Source of the DNA: Streptococcus sp. 29896
Lineage (GTDB): Bacteria; Bacillota; Bacilli; Lactobacillales; Streptococcaceae
Direction of reading: 5' to 3'
NCBI RefSeq assembly: GCF_032594915.1
Contig: NZ_CP118733.1
Location: forward strand, 806,001-870,000
Length of the DNA: 64,000 bases
Each line of letters begins with the position of its first letter. Position 1 is the first letter of the stretch. Under the pieces are notes generated by a model. The model saw only the letters and a program-made list of their open reading frames with translations, was not told the DNA's origin and made no database searches. The position numbers and the translations under genes are program-made. Shown here in pieces: positions 56,693 to 64,000 of this stretch.

Positions 56693-56714
56693 AACAACCC
56701 CAGGGGTTGTTTTT
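56693..56714 (+). terminator. Second terminator after the 5'-nucleotidase gene
   Basis: AACAACCCC-ag-GGGTTGTTTTT, a strong stem with a T run. Confidence 0.75.
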
Positions 56715-56754
56715 CTCTATTTATCAACCGCCCTTCAGCTGTTTTTTGCTCAAT

Positions 56755-56782
56755 AAAAAAGCACCGATTCAGGCGCTTTTTT
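56755..56782. terminator. plsY terminator
   Basis: AAAAAAGCaCC..GGcGCTTTTTT with T runs on both strands; it lies 9 bp beyond the plsY stop (minus strand). Confidence 0.75.
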
Positions 56783-56790
56783 AGTAAATA

Positions 56791-57435
56791 TTATTTTTTC
56801 TTGATTTGTCTCGTAAGGTTGAGACCAAAGGGAACCAAATTTTCCTCTTTTTTTACGATTCGCTGGATATTTTCTTTGTGGCGGATAATGACGAAAATGC
56901 CAAGAAATACGATTATCACTGTGAAAAGCAAGTCATAGTTGGTCAATAGAAAGGGGATAGTTGGAAAAAGCAGAGCTCCTAATATTGCTGCACCAGCTGC
57001 TACCACACTGGACATGGACACCATGGAAGTCAAGTAGAGGCAAAGGGTAAATACTAGAATTAAATAAAAACAGAAGGCAGGAGCAAATCCCATTAACATA
57101 CCGGCCGATGTTGCCACAGCCTTTCCGCCTTTAAATTGAGCAAAGACAGGAAATGTATGCCCCAATACGGCTACTAAGCCAAAGACAATTGGAGAAATGC
57201 CTTGCGCATGCAGCAGGATGGGAAGGAGTGTTGCTAAGGTTCCTTTGAAAAAATCAATCAAAAAGACAAGAGTTCCAGCCTTTGGCCCCAGTATGCGAAA
57301 GGTATTAGTTGTTCCAGTATTTCCTGAACCATGTTCACGGATATTTATCTTGAAAAAAGCCTGACCAATCCAGAGACCAGATGGAATAGATCCCAATAAA
57401 TAAGCTGTCAATAATAGTAAAACATTCAATAACAT
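56791..57435 (-). CDS. plsY: Glycerol-3-phosphate acyltransferase (acyl-phosphate type)
   Basis: This 214-residue membrane enzyme acylates glycerol-3-phosphate using acyl-phosphate, the first step of phospholipid synthesis. [11 protein letters not shown], the [15 protein letters not shown] loop and the [10 protein letters not shown] motif are typical. The start at 57435 ([12 protein letters not shown]) matches the family; a longer frame begins upstream of the promoter. The ATG lies 6 nt after TGCTATAAT without a ribosome site. It is divergent from parE, the usual streptococcal arrangement. Confidence 0.95.
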   Translation of the reverse strand: MLLNVLLLLTAYLLGSIPSGLWIGQAFFKINIREHGSGNTGTTNTFRILGPKAGTLVFLIDFFKGTLATLLPILLHAQGISPIVFGLVAVLGHTFPVFAQFKGGKAVATSAGMLMGFAPAFCFYLILVFTLCLYLTSMVSMSSVVAAGAAILGALLFPTIPFLLTNYDLLFTVIIVFLGIFVIIRHKENIQRIVKKEENLVPFGLNLTRQIKKK

Positions 57436-57441
57436 GGTTTC

Positions 57442-57450
57442 ATTATAGCA
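57442..57450 (-). promoter_or_regulatory. Extended -10 promoter of plsY, probable leaderless mRNA
   Basis: On the minus strand TGCTATAAT is followed by 6 nt (GAAACC) and then the ATG at 57435; no Shine-Dalgarno sequence. Confidence 0.6.
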
Positions 57451-57578
57451 TATTTTTAGACAGTCGGAGACCAAAATGTTTTTGAATCCCTGTCCCATCG
57501 GATTCTTCAGCAGAAAAATTTTGCAAAAAAGCAAAAAAACTTGTAATATAGTAAGGATGACAAGTATGGAGGTCAGTT

Positions 57579-59522
57579 TTGGCTAAGAAAGAGATTAACG
57601 TAAATAACTATAATGACGATGCCATTCAGGTACTGGAAGGGTTGGATGCCGTTCGCAAACGTCCCGGTATGTATATCGGCTCTACAGACGGAAACGGCTT
57701 GCACCACATGGTCTGGGAGATTGTCGATAATGCTGTCGATGAGGCTCTTTCAGGTTTCGGTGATCGGATTGACGTGACCATTAACAAGGACGGCAGCTTG
57801 TCTGTGTCTGACCGTGGACGTGGGATGCCAGTCGGTATGCACGCTACAGGCAAGCCAACCGTCGAAGTCATCTTCACCGTTCTCCACGCAGGTGGTAAGT
57901 TCGGTCAAGGTGGCTACAAGACTTCAGGTGGTCTCCACGGGGTTGGTTCTTCGGTGGTCAATGCCCTGTCCAGCTGGTTGGAAGTTGAGATTACCCGTGA
58001 TGGTGCTGTTTACAAGCAACGGTTTGAGCAGGGCGGAAAACCAGTTACGACTTTAGAGAAAATTGGTACCGCTCCAAAATCAAAAACAGGTACAAAAGTA
58101 ACCTTTATGCCTGATGATACCATCTTCTCAACGACTGATTTCAAGTTCAACACCATTGCCGAACGCCTGAAAGAATCAGCCTTCTTGCTCAAACAAGTCA
58201 CTATGACCTTGACAGATGAGCGGACGGGTGAGCAGGAAGAGTATCACTATGAAAATGGCGTGCAGGACTTTGTATCCTACCTCAACGAAGATAAGGAAAC
58301 CCTGACACCAGTCCTCTATTTTGAAGGAGAAGATGCTGGTTTCCAAGTCCAAGTGGCCATGCAGTACAACGACGGCTATTCAGACAATATCTTGTCCTTT
58401 GTTAACAACGTTCGGACCAAGGACGGTGGTACCCACGAAACAGGTCTCAAACTGGCCATTACCAAGGCCATGAATGACTATGCCCGCAAGACCAACTTGC
58501 TCAAGGAAAAGGACAAGAACTTGGAAGGTTCTGACTACCGTGAAGGTCTGTCTGCGGTCCTTTCTATCCTTGTACCAGAAGAGCACTTGCAGTTCGAAGG
58601 GCAGACCAAGGACAAGTTGGGAAGTCCACTTGCTCGTCCTGTGGTGGACGGCATTGTATCGGACAAGCTAACCTTCTTCCTATTGGAAAATGGCGAGCTA
58701 GCATCTAATCTAGTCCGCAAGGCCATTAAGGCGCGTGACGCCCGCGAGGCTGCGCGTAAGGCGCGTGACGAATCCCGAAACGGTAAGAAAAATAAGAAGG
58801 ACAAGGGCCTCCTATCAGGAAAATTAACCCCAGCCCAGTCCAAAAATCCAGCCAAAAACGAACTCTATCTGGTCGAGGGAGATTCAGCCGGAGGCTCTGC
58901 CAAACAGGGCCGTGATCGCAAGTTCCAAGCCATTCTACCTTTGCGAGGCAAGGTTATCAATACCGCCAAGGCAAAAATGGCGGACATTCTTAAAAATGAA
59001 GAAATCAACACCATGATTTACACCATTGGTGCAGGTGTCGGGTCAGATTTTACAATCGAAGATGTCAACTATGACAAGATTATTATCATGACCGATGCGG
59101 ATACGGACGGTGCCCACATTCAGACCCTCTTGCTGACTTTCTTCTATCGCTACATGCGACCATTGGTAGAAGCAGGACGGGTTTACATCGCCCTTCCACC
59201 CCTCTACAAGATGTCAAAAGGCAAGGGCAAGACAGAAAAGATTGCTTATGCTTGGTCTGACGGGGAATTAGAAGATCTCCGCAAGGATTTTGGCAAGGGC
59301 TTTATCCTCCAACGCTACAAGGGACTTGGTGAGATGAATGCCGATCAGCTCTGGGAAACAACCATGAACCCTGAAACTCGTACCCTTATTCGTGTCACCA
59401 TTGAAGACCTAGCCCGTGCTGAACGCCGTGTATCCGTCCTCATGGGCGACAAGGTCGAGCCACGCCGCAAGTGGATTGAAGACAATGTTAAGTTTACATT
59501 GGAGGAGAATACGGTGTTTTAG
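57579..59522 (+). CDS. parE: DNA topoisomerase IV subunit B
   Basis: This 647-residue ATPase subunit decatenates chromosomes with ParC. The GHKL ATPase domain includes RPGMYIGST and [16 protein letters not shown]. The Toprim domain includes [19 protein letters not shown] and DADTDGAHI, where quinolone-resistance changes arise; the region looks wild type. The start codon is TTG (57579), fixed by TGGAGGT 5 bp upstream and the family N terminus [11 protein letters not shown]. Three other genes lie between it and parC. Confidence 0.96.
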   Translation: MAKKEINVNNYNDDAIQVLEGLDAVRKRPGMYIGSTDGNGLHHMVWEIVDNAVDEALSGFGDRIDVTINKDGSLSVSDRGRGMPVGMHATGKPTVEVIFTVLHAGGKFGQGGYKTSGGLHGVGSSVVNALSSWLEVEITRDGAVYKQRFEQGGKPVTTLEKIGTAPKSKTGTKVTFMPDDTIFSTTDFKFNTIAERLKESAFLLKQVTMTLTDERTGEQEEYHYENGVQDFVSYLNEDKETLTPVLYFEGEDAGFQVQVAMQYNDGYSDNILSFVNNVRTKDGGTHETGLKLAITKAMNDYARKTNLLKEKDKNLEGSDYREGLSAVLSILVPEEHLQFEGQTKDKLGSPLARPVVDGIVSDKLTFFLLENGELASNLVRKAIKARDAREAARKARDESRNGKKNKKDKGLLSGKLTPAQSKNPAKNELYLVEGDSAGGSAKQGRDRKFQAILPLRGKVINTAKAKMADILKNEEINTMIYTIGAGVGSDFTIEDVNYDKIIIMTDADTDGAHIQTLLLTFFYRYMRPLVEAGRVYIALPPLYKMSKGKGKTEKIAYAWSDGELEDLRKDFGKGFILQRYKGLGEMNADQLWETTMNPETRTLIRVTIEDLARAERRVSVLMGDKVEPRRKWIEDNVKFTLEENTVF

Positions 59523-59531
59523 AAATTGGAA

Positions 59532-59537
59532 TATAAT
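59532..59537 (+). promoter_or_regulatory. -10 promoter between parE and the next gene
   Basis: TATAAT lies 14 nt before the ATG at 59552, giving a predicted leader of only about 8 nt without a ribosome site. No clear -35. Confidence 0.4.
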
Positions 59538-59551
59538 TGTAAGACTACGTT

Positions 59552-60364
59552 ATGAAATTACAAATTTGGAATGAATCATATAGTCTCCAATGGAAAGGGA
59601 CCTATTTTCTTACTTTGTCTGACTATCCTAATATTCAAGATTGGGAATTAGAGAAAATTGTAGCTTTTTTAGCTTATGAGAAACTTTATGGCAGAGAGAC
59701 GCAAATAGATTGTGAAGATAAAGTAATACTTGAACAACTTGACTATTTGTCTTGTTGCTCACCCACTGCATTTCCATTTACTCCTTCGAAAAAGATTGTG
59801 GCCTCAACATATGATGTTGGTGGTAATTACGTTTATTCGGATTTTTTAAGTCATACGTGTACTGTCGAAACTGCACAAGAGATTTTCAAGAGCGGTCAAT
59901 TATTGTCTGCTGTTCGTGCGTTCAACAAAACTCATCAAGAACTCGTTCAGGATAATCGAAATGCAGCAGGTGACCCAGAAGATTATTTTGATTATGTCAT
60001 GCTAGGTTGGTCAAATACAAGTTCAGGCTACAGACTTGCAATGGAAAGATTACTAGGGAGAGGACCAACAGAGGAAGAGCTGGGCCAATCTTTTATTCCA
60101 GGCGTAAGTTTCCATTTTAAGTACGATGACATAATCAGTGCAGATGGCTATATTTTTGATGGGTACCACCCTGCAAAGGTCAGAGATTGTTTAAGTTTGA
60201 AAAATTTATTTGCCTGTATTGTTCCCTCTAGTGAAAAATCATATTTTGAGACTATTATTCCGCTAGATATGTCTTCAAAAGTTTATTATTTAGACTATGG
60301 TCAGGAGGGGATGGCAGACTGGTCGCAAAGGGTCTATCAATTTGTTGAAAATATAGTTAACTAA
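59552..60364 (+). CDS. Hypothetical protein (270 aa) between parE and parC
   Basis: I do not recognise this 270-residue soluble protein. The middle segment SHTCTVETAQEIFKSGQLLS, with YDVGGNYVYSDF before it and NTSSGYRLAMERLLGRGPTE after it, loosely recalls the His-Thr and gate-loop pattern of ADP-ribosyltransferase folds such as DarT; that is a weak impression only. It is AT-rich compared with parE and parC, consistent with a recent arrival. The start lacks a good ribosome site. Confidence 0.6.
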   Translation: MKLQIWNESYSLQWKGTYFLTLSDYPNIQDWELEKIVAFLAYEKLYGRETQIDCEDKVILEQLDYLSCCSPTAFPFTPSKKIVASTYDVGGNYVYSDFLSHTCTVETAQEIFKSGQLLSAVRAFNKTHQELVQDNRNAAGDPEDYFDYVMLGWSNTSSGYRLAMERLLGRGPTEEELGQSFIPGVSFHFKYDDIISADGYIFDGYHPAKVRDCLSLKNLFACIVPSSEKSYFETIIPLDMSSKVYYLDYGQEGMADWSQRVYQFVENIVN

Positions 60365-60434
60365 TATTTCAAAAATGGATATATCGTACTGAGGATTTGT
60401 AAATCTAGCACAGACAAACTATGTGAGGTGTTTT

Positions 60435-60938
60435 ATGCCACTAAGAGTAAAATTAACAGAACGTTTTCAAAAACAGTTGACAGAATGGGCTCGAAAACGC
60501 AAGCCATTTAAAAACAAACAGGAATTGGAAGAAAAGTTTGACCAGGCGCTTGAATCTTGGAAATCGTCCAAGACAAGAGAGCGGGCAGAGGTATTGTTGT
60601 CAGACCAAGGAAAATTGGAACATTTTCTACAAGATATCGAGAAGAAATTGGCACGTTTGCCGTTCGGTGGGGATAAGTTTTCAGCTATTCCAGGTATGAT
60701 TTCCATGATTCGAAGTTATGTCAGGCGAGACTATACAGCTCTTCCTAAAGGGGCCATTCTGGCAACCATTGGTGCCTTGATTTATTTCTTCAGCCCTTTG
60801 GATGCCCTGCCTGATTTCCTCTTTGGTCCTGGTTTATTAGATGATGCCTTTGTGCTCAATGCCTGCCTCAAATTAGTCAGGTCTGATGTAGATGAGTATA
60901 GGAACTGGCAAGCAAGTCAGTGGAAGGCAGAAGAGTAG
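60435..60938 (+). CDS. DUF1232 (YkvA-type) membrane protein
   Basis: This 167-residue protein has a charged helical N-terminal two-thirds. A DUF1232 segment follows near residues 105-140: LPKGAILATIGALIYFFSPL then DALPDFLFGPGLLDDAF, with the family's typical SPxDxxPD. Its function is unknown; the family is a small membrane-associated domain. GAGGTG 5 bp before 60435 sets the start. It is followed 2 bp later by the next gene. Confidence 0.8.
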   Translation: MPLRVKLTERFQKQLTEWARKRKPFKNKQELEEKFDQALESWKSSKTRERAEVLLSDQGKLEHFLQDIEKKLARLPFGGDKFSAIPGMISMIRSYVRRDYTALPKGAILATIGALIYFFSPLDALPDFLFGPGLLDDAFVLNACLKLVRSDVDEYRNWQASQWKAEE

Positions 60939-60940
60939 CT

Positions 60941-61393
60941 ATGATAAAGTTTTTAAGAAAAAAGCCAACTATTGAGCAACTTAAACAAGTTCCGTATGCT
61001 TCTCAGCACACAGAGGTTCTACGTTCAATTTGGCGAGCAGATGTGCCTAAATACGGGATTTCTTCTACTTTACAAGGTGAATTACTTCGACAATTAGAAA
61101 AACTTCGCTGGGAAGCTCAAGCAAATGGCAATGTCAATTGGTGTGAAGAGCACTCAAACTACTGTCGATTCATAAAGGAGACTCTCTATAAAGGAAAAGT
61201 CCTTTCTTCTCAACAGAAGCAAGAGTTAGTTTTAATAATGGATTATCTAAAATCGTGTGGTGAATATGCTCAAGCTTATCAAGAAAATTTGATTGATGAT
61301 GAGGAACTAGAAATTGAGAAATTAGCATATGTTGATGATAATCTTTATGATAGAGTAGGGGATATGATTGCTTTCTTTTATCAGAGAACTTAG
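60941..61393 (+). CDS. Hypothetical protein (150 aa)
   Basis: I do not recognise this 150-residue, soluble and mostly helical protein, MIKFLRKKPTIEQLKQVPYA onward, with NWCEEHSNYCRF in the middle. It starts 2 bp after the DUF1232 gene, with GAAGAG as a weak ribosome site, so the two are probably co-translated. It is AT-rich like the gene at 59552. Confidence 0.6.
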   Translation: MIKFLRKKPTIEQLKQVPYASQHTEVLRSIWRADVPKYGISSTLQGELLRQLEKLRWEAQANGNVNWCEEHSNYCRFIKETLYKGKVLSSQQKQELVLIMDYLKSCGEYAQAYQENLIDDEELEIEKLAYVDDNLYDRVGDMIAFFYQRT

Positions 61394-61593
61394 GTAAAGA
61401 ACTAATGTTTAGCTAAGGATATAGCAATAGAAATTGCTATTTAAGGTCTCTTCCGTTCTCACTACTTAAGGTGATTATCAAAAAAGTAAAAAAGAAAGAA
61501 AATTTTATTACCCACCAAGAAACAAAGAAAGGAATGTTCAGCTAGTTTGTCTAACTGAACACGGGACTGAATCGTCCCTTTGTATCTTAATTT
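61394..61593 (+). other. parC upstream region with two hairpins
   Basis: GTTCAG-c-TAG-tttgt-CTA-a-CTGAAC (about 61538-61560) and GGGAC-tgaatc-GTCCC followed by TTT (about 61563-61580) lie immediately before parC. The second resembles a weak terminator. No ribosome site is visible before the parC ATG, so these hairpins may affect parC expression. Confidence 0.5.
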
Positions 61594-64000
61594 ATGTCTA
61601 ACATTCAAAACATGTCCCTTGAGGACATCATGGGAGAGCGCTTTGGTCGCTACTCCAAATACATTATTCAGGAGCGGGCTTTGCCAGACATTCGTGACGG
61701 TCTAAAGCCTGTGCAACGTCGGATTCTTTATTCCATGAATAAGGACGGCAACACGTTTGACAAGGGCTACCGCAAGTCTGCCAAGTCAGTCGGGAATATC
61801 ATGGGGAATTTCCACCCACACGGTGATTCCTCTATTTATGATGCCATGGTCCGCATGAGTCAGGACTGGAAGAACCGCGAGATTTTGGTGGAGATGCACG
61901 GAAACAACGGTTCTATGGACGGCGATCCGCCTGCAGCGATGCGTTACACCGAGGCTCGCCTGTCGGAAATGGCAGGTTATTTGCTGGCCGACATCGAGAA
62001 AAAGACAGTACCATTTGCCTGGAACTTTGACGATACGGAAAAAGAACCCACTGTGCTACCAGCTGCCTTCCCTAATCTCTTGGTCAATGGAGCGACAGGA
62101 ATTTCAGCAGGGTACGCGACTGATATTCCGCCGCATAATCTGGCGGAGGTCATCGATGCCGTTGTTTACATGATCGATCATCCAACAGCTAGCTTGGACA
62201 AGCTAATGGAGTTCCTGCCTGGACCAGACTTCCCAACAGGTGCCATTATCCAAGGGGCTGACGAAATCAAGAAAGCCTATGAAACTGGTAAGGGTCGTGT
62301 CGTTGTCCGTAGCCGTTGTGAAATCGAGCAACTCAAGGCAGGTAAGAAACAGATTGTCATAACCGAGATTCCGTACGAGGTCAATAAGGCTGTTCTGGTC
62401 AAGAAGATTGATGATGTCCGTGTCAACAACAAGGTGCCTGGTATTGCTGAGGTGCGTGATGAGTCAGACCGTACAGGTCTGCGGATTGCCATTGAGCTGA
62501 AAAAAGACAGCGATGAACAAACCATTCTCAACTATCTCTACAAATACACCGATCTGCAAATCAATTACAACTTCAACATGGTGGCCATTGACAATTTCAC
62601 TCCGCGTCAGGTCGGCTTGCAGAAAATTCTGTCTAGCTACATCGCCCACCGCCGTGAGATTATCATTGCTCGTTCTAAGTTTGACAAGGAAAAGGCAGAG
62701 AAACGCCTCCATATCGTAGAAGGCTTGATCCGTGTTATTTCTATTTTGGACGAGGTCATTGCCCTTATCCGTGCCTCTGAAAACAAGGCGGATGCTAAGG
62801 AAAACTTGAAAGTCAGCTATGAGTTTAGCGAGGAACAGGCAGAAGCAATCGTGACCTTGCAACTCTACCGCTTGACCAATACCGACATTGTGACCTTGGA
62901 AAATGAAGAAGCAGCCCTACGCGAGCAGATTCAGACCTTGGCAGCCATTATCGGTGATGAGCGGACCATGTTCAATCTCATGAAGAAGGAACTGCGTGAG
63001 GTTAAGAAGCAGTTTGGCAATCCTCGTTTGAGTGAATTGCAGGATCAGGCAGAAACGATTGAGATTGACACCGCCAGCTTGATTGTCGAAGAAGAAACCT
63101 TTGTCAGCGTGACCAAGGCAGGTTATATCAAACGGACAAGTCCTCGTTCATTCAATGCCTCAACCCTTGAAGAAATGGGCAAGCGAGAGGATGATCAGCT
63201 GATATTCTTGCAAAATGCTAAGACAACTCAGCACCTCTTGCTCTTTACCAATCTTGGAAATGTCATTTACCGACCTGTCCATGAACTGACAGATATTCGT
63301 TGGAAGGACATCGGTGAACACCTGAGCCAGACCCTGATGAACTTTGATACCAATGAAGAGATTATCTTCGCTGAACTGGTTGAGAATTTTGAAGAGGGAA
63401 CTTATTTCGCGGTGACTAAATACGGTCAAATCAAACGTGTGGAGCGGAAGGAGTTTGCTCCATGGCGGACTTACAAGTCTAAGTCAACCAAGTATGCCAA
63501 ACTTAAAGATGACAAAGATGTGGTTATTACTGTATCGCCTGTAGTTTTGGACGACATCATGCTCATCACAGAAAAGGGCTACGCTCTGCGATTTAACATC
63601 GAAGAAGTGCCAATCATCGGTGCCAAGGCGGCCGGTGTCAAGGCGGTCAACCTCAAGGATGGGGATGTGGTGGCTGCGGCCTTTATCAGCAATACCAGCT
63701 CAGTTTATCTCCTGACCCAGCGTGGTAGTTTGAAGCGGATGGCGGCGGAGGAAATCCCTGTGACCAGCCGTGCCAAGCGTGGTTTGCAGGTGCTTCGCGA
63801 ACTCAAGGCTAAGCCTCACCGTGTCTTTGCGGCGGGTCCAGTCTTGACGGATCAGGGAGATTTTGACCTCTTTAGTACAGCAAATGAAGATGAAACGACA
63901 AGTCAAGTGCTTCACGTGCAGTCTAAAACGGGCAAACTCTATGAGGTTGATGTGACCCAGCTTAGCCTGTCTGAACGCACTAGCAACGGTAGCTTTATCT
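61594..64000 (+). CDS. parC: DNA topoisomerase IV subunit A (5' part, runs off the window)
   Basis: The frame is open from 61594 to the end of the window (802 codons visible). It encodes the DNA-cleaving subunit that pairs with ParE: MSNIQNMSLEDIMGERFGRY at the start, the active-site Tyr118 in AMRYTEARLS, and a C-terminal beta-propeller region beginning near residue 500. The quinolone-determining residues Ser79 and Asp83 (HPHGDSSIYD) are the sensitive form. There is no good Shine-Dalgarno sequence before the ATG. The stop codon is beyond the window. Confidence 0.95.
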   Translation, partial: MSNIQNMSLEDIMGERFGRYSKYIIQERALPDIRDGLKPVQRRILYSMNKDGNTFDKGYRKSAKSVGNIMGNFHPHGDSSIYDAMVRMSQDWKNREILVEMHGNNGSMDGDPPAAMRYTEARLSEMAGYLLADIEKKTVPFAWNFDDTEKEPTVLPAAFPNLLVNGATGISAGYATDIPPHNLAEVIDAVVYMIDHPTASLDKLMEFLPGPDFPTGAIIQGADEIKKAYETGKGRVVVRSRCEIEQLKAGKKQIVITEIPYEVNKAVLVKKIDDVRVNNKVPGIAEVRDESDRTGLRIAIELKKDSDEQTILNYLYKYTDLQINYNFNMVAIDNFTPRQVGLQKILSSYIAHRREIIIARSKFDKEKAEKRLHIVEGLIRVISILDEVIALIRASENKADAKENLKVSYEFSEEQAEAIVTLQLYRLTNTDIVTLENEEAALREQIQTLAAIIGDERTMFNLMKKELREVKKQFGNPRLSELQDQAETIEIDTASLIVEEETFVSVTKAGYIKRTSPRSFNASTLEEMGKREDDQLIFLQNAKTTQHLLLFTNLGNVIYRPVHELTDIRWKDIGEHLSQTLMNFDTNEEIIFAELVENFEEGTYFAVTKYGQIKRVERKEFAPWRTYKSKSTKYAKLKDDKDVVITVSPVVLDDIMLITEKGYALRFNIEEVPIIGAKAAGVKAVNLKDGDVVAAAFISNTSSVYLLTQRGSLKRMAAEEIPVTSRAKRGLQVLRELKAKPHRVFAAGPVLTDQGDFDLFSTANEDETTSQVLHVQSKTGKLYEVDVTQLSLSERTSNGSFI

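Overview
The window looks like chromosomal DNA of a low-GC streptococcus, most likely Streptococcus suis or a close relative. Evidence is protein resemblance (LepA, Obg, UvrB/UvrC, ParE/ParC), the PyrR-controlled pyr genes, the GlgC-D-A-B set, an N-terminally anchored M26 zinc metalloprotease and an LPATG surface 5'-nucleotidase. The species call is inferred from memory of these families, not from a search. The window opens inside addA/rexA and ends inside parC. I saw no rRNA, tRNA, CRISPR array or prophage.

Layout. 1-10.1 kb: housekeeping genes (addA end, ndk, lepA, a CxxCxxCC protein, uvrC, obgE) and several very small conserved genes, separated by dispersed repeats. 10.1-14.4 kb: an ABC-F ATPase behind an elaborate leader-peptide attenuator, lactate permease, and an acetyltransferase. 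14.4-15.8 kb: IS3-family copy 1. 15.8-21 kb: glnQ and a double-binding-domain glutamine-type transporter, then uvrB. 21.1-27.5 kb: a 2108-residue surface zinc metalloprotease, followed by IS copy 2. 29-37.8 kb: small metabolic and unknown genes and two orphan amino-acid-binding lipoproteins with ArgR-like operators, flanking an ABC-2 exporter operon. 37.8-39.2 kb: IS copy 3. 39.2-45 kb: glycogen operon. 45.1-54.3 kb: a CpsY-like regulator, pyrK-pyrDb and pyrF-PPase-like-pyrE (each pair behind its own PyrR attenuator), a membrane glycosyltransferase pair, ung and pyrC. 54.4-64 kb: surface 5'-nucleotidase, plsY, parE, three poorly known genes, and parC.

Most notable observations. (1) All three IS copies (1430 bp each, nearly identical) sit in the 5-nt loop, or at the loop edge, of a Rho-independent terminator hairpin; each has its own 3-4 bp target duplication, and the left end of the IS carries its own terminator-like hairpin. 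(2) At least six genes have an extended -10 box (TGn-TATAAT-like) ending only 6-7 nt before the ATG, with no usable Shine-Dalgarno sequence; this predicts leaderless mRNAs for uvrC, plsY, cpsY and three other genes. (3) The ABC-F gene has a 5-codon leader peptide and competing terminator, antiterminator and start-codon-masking helices, the pattern of a ribosome-sensing antibiotic attenuator. (4) Twin ARG-box-like operators with the same geometry control two orphan binding proteins. (5) A 137-bp dispersed repeat ends in a terminator hairpin.

Metabolic logic: the pyr genes make UMP from dihydroorotate, with a degenerate pyrophosphatase-like protein translated between PyrF and PyrE. The surface 5'-nucleotidase can release nucleosides outside the cell. 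The glycogen operon probably responds to carbon status (cre-like site), and the glutamine transporter to amino-acid status (CodY-like box).
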